A model generated the notes under the pieces. It did no database searches. It was not told where the DNA came from and saw only the letters and a list, made by a program, of their open reading frames with translations. This document shows positions 43,661-53,089 of a stretch of DNA of 64,000 nucleotides, piece by piece (the stretch's first letter is position 1; each line of letters begins with the position of its first letter). Position numbers and translations under genes: made by a program. Source of the stretch: Dipteronia dyeriana (Eukaryota > Streptophyta > Magnoliopsida > Sapindales > Sapindaceae); NCBI GenBank assembly GCA_032871835.1, contig CM065298.1, positions 11,413,096-11,477,095 of the forward strand, written 5' to 3'.

Positions 43661-44156
43661 CCCTTTATACATTTTTTGATGTGAAAAAAAACAGTTTAGT
43701 AAATTCAGTTACCAATGATTGTGAAGTTGTTTGAGTTGTTCATGTGTTCATGTGTGTGTTTGTGCAGCAATTGAGTAAAAGAATGAGTCGGTACTTCTAG
43801 TGGAGAAATGGGGATACTACCACTGCAACACAAGAAAAGCCATCATAGCCTTCAACTATGGCAAGAGTTTGATAAAGCTTGACAGGCCAGGTCCTTTCTA
43901 CTTCATCAGTGGCACCTTCGATCACTGCAGAAATGGACAGAGATTGCTTGTTGAAGTGACGGGTCTGCATCAGAGTCCTCACTCTCCACCCTCCACCATT
44001 GCAGCTCCTCCTGGGACCTTGTTGAGTCCTGGACCTCTTCCAAGTTTATCAGCAGCAAAATCACTTTTCTCTGATGTCACATTTTACTGTCTTTGTGTCT
44101 CATATTTTTATGTTATTTGGTATTTGTTGTTGTTATTAGATTCCAGGTTTTTTTGA

Positions 44157-44521
44157 ATCTTTTGTTTCTGAGAATTTAAATTATGTTATTCATTTTGGAG
44201 ATTGTTGTTGGTATAATATTATGATTTGGAGTTTTCATGTTTTAATTTTTCATTTCATTTATTATTTATTTATATATAATGTAGTTTAAGTCTGAAGATT
44301 CTTTTTTTTTTTAATCAATTTTCTCAGTTCTCGTTATTTTTTTTTTATTATTTTGGTTCGTTTACTCGACTGGGATGAGAAAGGATTTTTATATATATAA
44401 ATAATACTTGAAACTTTGCATAATTTTTGATAAAATTTCCCTTGGTAGCCAATTGCCAAGGGTGGAGCTTCAATATGGTTCGAATGTATTTTGAAATGAT
44501 AGAATGCAAACTATTTGAAAT
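44157..44521. other. No gene seen
   Basis: This is AT-rich sequence downstream of the phytocyanin remnant, including T-runs (44307-44319, 44338-44347). It continues after the copia insertion at 49802. Confidence 0.5.
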
Positions 44522-45040
44522 TGTGAGAGCATACATCAATGATAATCCACACAAGGTTGTTGATACTCAGAGAAAAGCTCTAGTATATCAACAAGTAGCT
44601 GATACTCAGAGCAAGGCTCCAATACACCAACGTTCTTTACTATACTCAGGACTAGCACTTTATAAGCCGTTGGACGATCAAACATTAATCATCTAGATCA
44701 TCAAGTTGCCACAAGAAGATCTCTAATTAGATAATATTAGTTGTAAAAGCTGCTAGCCTAAATTAATTCCCGCCAAAAATAGAGAATCTATTAGAATTGG
44801 CGGGAAGCTTAATCGGAGGAGTTTTAGAGTGTTTAGTGTGATCTATTCTTTGTATAAATAGTATCTCTTCATCTCCTAGTTAGAGTAAGAATCATTCACT
44901 TTGGATAATGAAAATATTTTCTCCTCCATTAATGTCTTCTTAATGTTTTCTCAAATCTTTGTTATGTATTCTTCACAGATACCTTTGATCAAACACCTTT
45001 GGCGTTAATCTTCATCTTCTTTATACTCTGAAACTTTTCA
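44522..45040 (+). repeat. Copia left LTR
   Basis: This 519-bp LTR has a TATA-like TTTGTATAAATAGTATC (about 44850). It is highly similar to the right LTR, with scattered substitutions, so the insertion is fairly young compared with the other elements here. Confidence 0.93.
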
Positions 45041-45067
45041 AGGTATCAGAGCCCTAGACCGACGTCA

Positions 45068-45883
45068 ATGGAGACCACAAATTCCACAGATTCAGAAACC
45101 ACAAGGTACTCAAATAGGTCAAGTTTGAATCACTCTGGTATGGATCTAAACTCACTAGCAAAAACCTTAAGCTTCAATATTACGTTAAAGTTAGATCGAA
45201 GCAATTACCTCTACCGGAAGACTCAGCTCTTGCCAGTGGTTCGAGCTTTGGATATGGAAAGTTTTGTTACCAAGGTGACACCTGTTCCAGTCAAATTCAT
45301 TGAAGTTCAAACACAAAATAACGAAGGAGAAACCTATGTTGAACAACAAATCAATGGTGACTACGAAAAATGGAGGAAAGCTGATCAACTCTTACTAAGT
45401 TGGTTGATATCTACTATCAGTCCCAGTCTCATTGGACAGGTAACTCAGTGCAAAACTGCTCTCGAATTGTGGACTAAATTGGAGAAACTTTATTCACAAC
45501 AATCATTAGCTAGGGTTTTGCAACTCAGACAACAATTGCAATCAATCAAGAAAGGAGGAGATTCAATTAGTGATTTTGTGATGAAAATCAAGAATATTGG
45601 TGATGTGTTGATGGCGGTCGGTGATATTGTGACAGATCGTGACATAATTATTAGTTTAATGCAAGGTGTTGGTCATGAGTATGACTCTGTTGTTGTGTTA
45701 GTCTCCTCACAACAATACACAATGACAGTGGAAGAAGCTCAATTTCTTTTCTTGATTCATGAACAAAGAATAGAGTTACATATAAAAAGTTTTCTTTTTC
45801 CAATAAACACTCTCGTAATAAGACGAATGTTAGTCAATCACACTTGTATAATGCTGATGTTGCTACTAAGACTAACTCTGTGA
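45068..45883 (+). pseudogene. Copia gag, fused by deletion
   Basis: The start is at the first ATG after the primer site. It reads as a copia gag (UBN2-type): LDRSNYLYRKTQLLPVVRAL, DYEKWRKADQLLLSWL, ALELWTKLEKLYSQQSLARV and LMQGVGHEYDSVV. It loses similarity at about residue 240. The zinc knuckle and protease are missing, and the sequence jumps straight to the GAG-pre-integrase region, where the frame continues only as a shadow. This is an internal deletion between about 45790 and 45840. Confidence 0.88.
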
Positions 45884-46581
45884 TTTGGCATGCTAAGCTT
45901 GAGCATCCATCACCTATTATACTTCAAAAGACATTAAAGAATGTAAATTTTCCTTTCAAACTTCATTCTTTAGATTTTTGTGATTCTTGTCAATTAGGTA
46001 AGCTGCATAAATTACCTTTTCAAAGACATAACATTACAACTCAAGGGCCTCTTGAATTGTTGTATACTGACATTTGGGGTCCGGCTCCAATACCTTCTAC
46101 AGAAGGGTTCAGATATTACATCATTTTTGTGGATGCTTACACTAGATTTACTTGGTGTTTTCCTTTAAAACTAAAATTTGAGGCTCTAATGTGCTTCCTT
46201 ACACTCAAAAGACAAGTTGAAAATCAGTTTGGTATGTCAATCAAATGTCTGCAAACAGATATGGGAATGGAGTATCAAGTCTTCTCTTCTACATTGAAAG
46301 CCATGGGTATTCAGTTGAGGTTCTTGTGTCCCTACATTCATCAACAAAATGGAGTTCCTGAACGTAAACATAGACACTTGGTCGAGCTTGGTCTAACTCT
46401 TCTTGCCCATGCACATATGCCACTTCGGTTCTGGTATGAACCATTTTCAACTGCTACCTTTTTGGTCAATAACTTGCCATCAATTGTGCTTAATTTTGTC
46501 TCACCTTATGAAAAATTATTTGCTAGAAACCCAACTATAGTTTTTTTAAAACCTTTGGGTGCTCTTGTTTCCCATATTTGA
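45844..46581 (+). pseudogene. Copia integrase region
   Basis: The frame shows the zinc-binding HHCC module (IWHAKLEHPSP and CDSCQLGK) and the rve core with LYTDIWGP, LQTDMGMEYQ (usually QTDNGGE) and NGVPERKHRHLVE. A one-base shift in the T/A run near 46545 ends it at LGALVSHI. The next frame would read FGCSCFPYLRDYSKH, the expected continuation. The true frame has no start of its own, being part of a polyprotein. Confidence 0.9.
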
Positions 46582-47888
46582 GAGACTATTCTAAACACAA
46601 ACTAGACTTTCACACTAGTAAATGTGTTTTCATTGGTTATAGTGTTAACCATAAAGGTTACAAATGTTTACATACAAATGGTAAGGTGTATATCTCAAGA
46701 AATGTAGTGTTCAATGAGTTGGAATTTCCATACAACAGCTTATTTGGTGAAAAGCCTACTAGATTTCCTATTTCTAGCCCTCGAGTGTCTCTGTCTTTAC
46801 CAATTTCCATCTCATCTGGCTCAAATAATGTTTCATCTAGTCATGCTAGGACTGTTACAGTTGGTTCAGTTCCTTCATCAGATGGTTCAGCTTTATGTCA
46901 GCAAGCTTTATCAGAGTATAGATCTTTTTCACAACTTTCTACTCATGTGCCATCTTCTCAACCTACTGCTACAATACCACATCAAGTACAACATTCAGTT
47001 GAAGCTACAGCCTCCAAGCACCCAATGGTTACTCGATCTAAAACTGGATCCCTCAAACCAAAGGTTTTTGTGTCTACCACAACTGTTCCCTCAGCAATAT
47101 CTTCTGAGCCTAAGACTGTGAAACAAGCCTTGTCTGATCCCATATGGTTCACTGCAATGCAAGAGGAATTTAAGGCCTTAAAGGCTAACAACGCATGGAC
47201 TCTTGTTCCTTATTCATCTGATATGAGTCTTGTTAGGTGTAAGTGGCTTTTTAAAACCAAATACAAACAAGATGGAAGTCTTCTCAAGCACAAAGCAAGG
47301 TTAATAGCCAAAGGCTTTCACCAAATAGCAGGGTTAGATTTTTCTGATACATATAGTCCGGTTGTCAAGTCCTCAACAATCAGAGTCATTTTCACTTTGG
47401 TTGTGCATTTTAATTGGGAAATACAGCAAATAGATATTAATAACACATTCTTGAATGGAGACTTACATGAGTTAGTATACATGGAGCAGCCTCATGGTTT
47501 CATTGATGCTCGATTTCCAACCCATGTGTGTAAGCTTCATAAGGCCCTATACGATCTTAAGCAAGCCCCACGATCTTGGTTCAATAAGGTCAAAACTGCT
47601 CTTCTTGCTTGGGATTTCAAGAATGTTGTTTCTGATGTCTCTCTCTTCATTCAACATCAAGAGTCAGATGTTATCTATCTCCTTGTATATGTTGATGATA
47701 TATTAATCACAGGGAGTAATTCTTCTAAAATTTTCCAGCTCATTGATAGACTACACAGTGTGTTTGCTCTTAAAAATCTTGGTTCAGTTAACTTCTTTCT
47801 TGGCTTTGAGGCATTTAGGGATTCAACAAGACTACTTAACTCAGAGCAAGTATATCACAGATTTGCTTCACAAAGTGTCCATGTTTGA
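46578..47888 (+). pseudogene. Copia reverse transcriptase region
   Basis: The region includes the integrase C-terminal motif (CVFIGYSVNHKGYKC), a Ser-rich linker, then RT: WFTAMQEEFKALKANNAW, KARLIAKGFHQ, IDINNTFLNGDL (normally DVNNAFL), YDLKQAPRSWF and the catalytic YVDDILITG. A one-base indel near 47850 changes YITDLLHKVSMFD into another frame just before the MITE insertion. Confidence 0.92.
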
Positions 47889-47895
47889 CCGTAAA

Positions 47896-48510
47896 TAGGG
47901 ATGGCAATGGGTCGAGTTCGGGTCGGGTCCTACCAGACCCAGACACCAGACTCAGACCAGACACCAGACTCAGACCCAGACCCATTAAAAAAAATTAGAC
48001 CCAGACCCAGATCCATGAAAATTTTCGGGTTCGGGTTCAGGTCTGGACCCCCGGGTCTTCAACAGACCCAGACCTGCCCCGAAGACCCACGAAATTCATG
48101 GGTCTGGGTTTGGACCCGCGGACCCATGGACTCGCAAACCTTTGATAAAACTCACTTTTTTCGTTTTTCCTTTCTATTTTTAATTTTACCTATTCAATTT
48201 TTTACCGGTAAAATTTATTCAATAAATGAATAATTAACTTGAATTGAAATAAAACAAATTAATGAAGATGTTTGATTATTAGGTTGAGAATTGAAATAAC
48301 CACACAATTGAAATAACAAATATGTTTTGTACTAATCGGGTCCATGGGTCCGGGTCCGGGTTTTTGACTCAGACCCAGACCTGACCTGAACCCAAATCGG
48401 GTCTATTATTTTAGACCCAGACCCGACCCGTGACCCAAATGTGAGGACTCAGACCCGACCCATGCGATTCGGTTCGGTACTCGCGGGTCTGGGTATAATT
48501 GCCATCCCTA
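47896..48510. mobile_element. hAT-type MITE in copia pol
   Basis: The 615-bp element has termini TAGGGATGGCAATGGGTC and TATAATTGCCATCCCTA as inverted repeats. Its 8-bp flanks ACCGTAAA (47888-47895) and ACTGTAAA (48511-48518) differ at one base. The interior is rich in GACCCAGA/GGGTCTGGG and has no transposase. It splits the copia RT/RNase H coding sequence between MFDRK and PWDTPLSSYL. Confidence 0.92.
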
Positions 48511-49273
48511 ACTGTAAACCTTGGGACACCCCTCTTAGCTCTTATCTGAAACCTACCAAGTCTGATGGTGTGCCTTTAGATGATCCCATGTTGTATAGAA
48601 GCACGATTGGTGCCCTGCAGTACTTGACTCACACGCAGCCTGACATTTCTTTTGTGGTAAACAGGTTGAGTCAATTTCTGGTATCCCCTTCTCAGGTTCA
48701 CTGGCAAGTTTGTAAGCGTGTACTGCGATATCTAAAAGGAACAATACACACTGGTCTTTGGTTCAAACCAACAACGTCTCTTACATTAGAGGCCTACAGT
48801 GATGCTAACTGGGCCAGCGATGTTGATGATCGAAGGTCTTCTAATGGTTCTTGTGTTTTTCTAGCTGGGAATCTTATTTCATTGTCATCTAAGAAGCAAC
48901 AAGTGGTGGCTCGATCTAGCACTGAGGTTGAATATAGATCCATGGCCAACACTACTACTAAGCTTTTGTGGCTTCAATCTCTCTTCAGTGTACTTCGAAT
49001 TCCATTACCAAAGTCTACTGTGTTGTGGTGTGACAATATTGGTGCAGATTCATTAGCTAAAAATCTTGTATTCCATGCTCGAACGAAACACATTGAGCTT
49101 CATGTTCATTTCTTACGTGAAAAGGTGGCAGCAGGGCTTATTGACCCTCGATATGTTCCCACAGATTGTCAAACTGCTGATATATTCACAAAGGGTTTGG
49201 CAAGAGATCGATTTTTGTTTCTTCGTTCCAAACTGAATATGGTGAATTCCCCACAGTTCAGTTTGCTGGGGGA
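48511..49273 (+). pseudogene. Copia RNase H region
   Basis: This is the continuation of pol after the MITE: LYRSTIGALQYLTHTQPDIS, LRYLKGTIHTGLWF, LEAYSDANWASDVDDRRSSN, QQVVARSSTEVEYRSMA and ADIFTKGLARDRF. These are the RNase H and C-terminal motifs of plant copia pol. The stretch itself is open. Confidence 0.92.
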
Positions 49274-49796
49274 TGTGAGAGCATACAACAATGATAATCC
49301 ACACAAGGTTGCTGATACTCATAGAAAAGCTCTAGTATATCAACAAGTAGCTGATACTCAGAGCAAAGCTCCAATACATCAACGTTCTTTACTATACTCA
49401 GGACTAGCACTTTATAAGCCGTTCGATGGACGATCAAACATTAATCATCTAGATCATCAAGTTGCCACAAGAAGATCTCTGATTAGATAATGTCAATTGT
49501 AAGAGTAGCTAATATAAATTAATTCCTGCCAAAAATAGAGAATCTGTTAGAATTGGCGGGAAGCTTAATCAGAGGAGTTTTAGTGTGTTTAGTGTGATCT
49601 ATTCTTTGTATAAATAGTATCTCTTCATCTCTTAGTTAGAGTAAGAATCATTCACTTTGGATAATGAAAATATTTTCTCCTCCATTGATGTCTTCTTAAT
49701 GCTTTCTCAATACTCTGTTCTATATTCTTCACAGATACCTTTGATCAAACACCTTTGGTGTTAATCTTCATCTTCTTTATACTCTGAAACTTTTCA
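49274..49796 (+). repeat. Copia right LTR
   Basis: This 523-bp LTR begins TGTGAGAGCATACAACAATG right after the purine tract and is followed by the TSD copy GAAAT. It contains four extra bases (CGAT-type) near 49425 relative to the left LTR. Confidence 0.93.
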
Positions 49797-50439
49797 GAAA
49801 TGATATATATTTAGGATTCCACTTTAAAATTTTATGACGAAAAGTTGAATATTTATAGAAATTTTTGATCTATTAAATTATAAAATGTTCCAAGTTAAAT
49901 TGTTATAACTTTTCAAAAAATAAAAATTGTTATAATAAAATATATTTTTTTCAATCAGCTCAAAGTTAGAAACAATATTTCAAGAAAAGTAGGGCTATCA
50001 TCAATCAAAACCCTGTTAACAAATTTTGACCAAAAAAAACGAGCTACCAATTTTGTTTTCTAGAAGGAAACAACAATCAACACTACCCAGAGCAAAAAGT
50101 TTTATAATATCAGGTATTAATGGACCTGCAATAGAAAGAGAAGATCTGTACGTATTTGCATTATCTTCAAATTTTCAAATAAAAATTGTCTAAGAAATTA
50201 AAAAAAAAAAAAAAAAAAAAACAAAGTTGTTTGTATCCAGCCCACATCTGATCGAGCCCAACATGGGCAGGACAATCAACATACGCCTTTGTGGCAGGCC
50301 AACAACAACGTAAATTCAGAAAATGGGATTTTGAGATGTTACGATTAATTTGGAATTTATTACGATTAATTCAGAATTTATAGGAGAGGGACGTGACTAA
50401 TCTCAATGGTATAGCTATAAGGGGCACATTACTAATCAA

Positions 50440-52115
50440 ATCTCATCTAGTCACGTAGTTGATAGAAGAAAGTGAAAATTGCATAAAATGTCGATGCAAC
50501 GATGGAAGCTGAATGGTGATTTGGTGCGATTGAAACAGTCATCAAGCCATAGGCCAATGGTACATGTCTGCAGTGGAGAAAGGAGAAAAATGTGATGAAG
50601 AAGAACCAGAAGAACTTTGGTAGTGCCCATTCAAAGATCACCATTGCATACACTTTGAGAGTAATACGTGGTTTGAACAAATATGTAAGGTATTTCAGCA
50701 ATCACCTGCCACATACAATTGTTAAAATTTCATCAATCAGACCGAAAATGAAACATGTTTGGAGTTTTGGTTTTGTGCCATTTCTAGATTATTAGTAAAA
50801 CAATTATGTTGGTCATGAAGTCTTTTCTCCTGACCTGTGCTAAGGCATACGGTAAAGCTGAGTACATTCCAGCAGCTCTTTCGCGACAAAAGATTGTTCT
50901 TTTGACTGCTACAACTGGCTGGCTTTACAGTCTAGCAATTGTTGATTCCAACGAATAGGACAGAAACATACATGCTCCAATTATCGTGGTTAGATCCATT
51001 GAGTTCTCCCTGAATGCAAAAATTGAATAAAGATTGTATAGTGCTATCGGTTAAAGTTGGAAAATCATGAAATGGAGTAGGCATGAATACTGACTGACCT
51101 TTTAGTGCCAACCGGCCAGAAGATTGTGCCAAGAACAAGAGCAGCTACGAAGGTGAAGCAGAACCAAACCAGGTTGTAATCAGGACTTCTCTAGTAAGTC
51201 CACCATTGCTTCCATAGGCATGACTTGAATTGATCCATGTGGATTTAAAGTATTGAGTAGAAAATAGAGATCTGTTGCTGCTTCAGGTTTACGTAAATCC
51301 TTCACTAGAGCCTTACTTTAGCTGTGCACAAACGCCACTTGCTATCTGTCACAGACTATGAATTTAACAAGATGGTTCTGGTTTTACAGTTTATTATTAG
51401 TATTTGCACTCACTGATACAAGGATGATGATTTGTTATGCCCAGCAAAATCAATTCCAGGACGAACTTCAGCGGCTTCCGAGCTTGCTTCTGTCATCCAT
51501 GCTACTCGATTTTGTTTTTCTCTAATTGTGGAAGCTCCTGGAATATATTTCGTTAATCAATGCAGCTTCTGACTCCAACCTAAAATTTATTCATTGGAAA
51601 TCAAGTCAACAAGAACCTCATAATTAAAAAATAATAAAGAATTTCTTACTGTAGAAATATAATAGAGAATACATTTTGTTGCATTTTGAGCATCCTCTGT
51701 TCTCAATATCTTTCAGTCTGTCAACTAGCTGCATCCAAAAAACCTTCAAAGCATATCCAACAAGTCACTTCTGTTTGAGACCAAATTCTAACACCAAATC
51801 AATTGAAAAAAAGAGGTTCATCATCTTTTCATTGTAGCTTCTTCTATTGGAAGTCTTAAGAAATCTGAATATATGATAAAAAAATTCTCACAAATGTTTC
51901 TTGCTTTTTGGGGAACCCTTAAATTCTGATATCGCCGTCAATATAAGCACCAGTTTTTCCTCTCGCTAGAACATCCATTTGTGTAGTCTTTCCAGCACTA
52001 CTGACTCCACCCATTAGTGCAGTTAGAATCCAGACCTAAATGCTCCAGACACTCCCCCAAGCAATTGTAACCACTAGAGCTTTGATTTCCAGTAAAAGAT
52101 GATAACATGTAGAGT
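50440..52115 (-). pseudogene. PDR/ABCG transporter remnant (copy B)
   Basis: The same ABCG fragment as at 600-2110, slightly better kept. The frame 50447-50701 is open through a TMD2 stretch (FKPRITLKVYAMVIFEWALP, FFWFFFITFFSFL, LMTVSIAPNHHSASIVAS, TFYAIFTFF). The frame 50932-51138 keeps [13 protein letters not shown], and [14 protein letters not shown] lies just upstream. The Walker A here still reads SSAGKTT (about 51970-51990). Stops and frameshifts separate the blocks. No N-terminal half is present. Confidence 0.82.
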
Positions 52116-52565
52116 AGATTGTGATACTAACAATTTCTCACCAAAGTAATTTACACTGTCAAAACACATTATGGATAGTAAACCATATACTTTAAAACAG
52201 AGATTATATATAAAATCAAATTGAAACCCAACATTCAACAAGCAAGAGTTGACAACTTAGGGTAAAGTAATTAAATTCAAACGTAAGATTCAACAAGAAA
52301 GAGTTGAGAATGAATTGTAAATAAATATCAACGGTTGTTAAACAAGTGCAGTCCATGTGTTTTCATGTAAAAAGCAATTTTTATTAATTTGAGCATTACC
52401 TGGTTCACAGTATATAAAAATGGAAACGGGGAGTAGCTACTTAAACACATGGACTGATTTTCAGAGTTAATTTGGTCCAACTATAATCTACATTCAAAAT
52501 TCTTTTAAGATTAATTAGCAACAAGATTTAAGTAACTAATTAATAAAAGAGAAGAAAAGAAGAAA
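52116..52565. other. Intergenic stretch collinear with about 2110-2560; no gene
   Basis: AT-rich flanking DNA between the ABCG and LRR remnants. It holds one unit of the CNL 3'-flank repeat that is doubled in copy A. Confidence 0.6.
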
Positions 52566-52890
52566 GAGATTACCGGGCTGCATAATCACCGTCTCTGCTC
52601 CTCATTGCACCTCTCTTTTATCTTTTCAATATATTTGTAACGTTCTTCTAAAATGTCGCAACCAATGATGGTCAATCGCTGGAGTGACGTAGGATGAAGA
52701 AGGTGGTCTGGCATTTCCAAATTAGTAGCTCAGAAAGAGATGGCATGACTGCAATCTTCCCAATTCTCCATATTCCAAAATCTGAGATTCTTCAATGTGG
52801 GAAAGACAATAACTGATGATGATGATGAGCAAGTGTGTATATTTTCCATGCTCACAAATTCGTTACCCACTCTTTTTCACACTCTCCAAT
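52566..52890 (-). pseudogene. Degenerate LRR 3' end of a CNL (copy B)
   Basis: Counterpart of 3446-3760. It retains GATGAAGAAGGTGGTCTGGC, the CTCAGAAAGAGATGGCATGA block and a GAT-repeat, but has no open frame. It lies 200 bp beyond the end of the intact CNL. Confidence 0.6.
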
Positions 52891-53089
52891 CATGGAAGAT
52901 ATCTCCAAAAAATCAAGCATGCATTACCTGATCCATAGTAATAGAAGTGATTTTGATAGTTATTGTCAATCTCTTCCGATTAAAGTAAAAGAAAAGAAAA
53001 GAAGAAAGAAATTAATTACCAGCATGCATTGATAATCAGGGGCAGTTTTGGATTGCGTTGGACTCCTCATTGCACGTCTCTACTCTATT

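Larger units (their letters stand above)
42264..44156 (+). pseudogene. Early-nodulin-like phytocyanin gene, 5'-truncated, with stop
   Basis: These are blue-copper-like, usually GPI-anchored cell-surface proteins. An exon 1 remnant (42264-42331) encodes PPDEKKGMHAGKNRFHVGDS followed by L. A GT donor is at 42332 and an AG acceptor at 43766-43767, in matching phase. Exon 2 (43768-44156) reads KNESVLLVEKWGYYHCNT, then LDRPGPFYFISG, HCRNGQRLLVEV, a Pro/Ser-rich linker and a hydrophobic tail (LFSDVTFYCLCVSYFYV) as in GPI signals. An in-frame TAA right after the splice joint replaces the conserved Tyr region. The signal peptide part of exon 1 is missing; NLR sequence abuts it. The 1436-bp intron carries a MITE. 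Confidence 0.78.
44522..49796 (+). mobile_element. Ty1/copia retrotransposon, nearly complete but inactive
   Basis: The left LTR is 44522-45040 and the right LTR 49274-49796, both TGTGAGAGCATAC...AACTTTTCA. The TSD GAAAT (44517-44521, 49797-49801) is perfect. The primer site GGTATCAGAGCCC (45042) fits tRNA-iMet and the polypurine tract GCTGGGGGA precedes the right LTR. The order gag, integrase, RT, RNase H is that of copia. The polyprotein is broken by an internal gag-integrase deletion, two or more frameshifts and a hAT MITE. Confidence 0.95.

Noticed and set aside
46714..47121. 135-codon Leu/Gln-rich plus-strand frame
   Set aside because: It is an alternate-frame shadow of the Ser-rich copia linker.
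49113..49322. Minus-strand 69-codon frame
   Set aside because: It is antisense to copia RNase H and the LTR.
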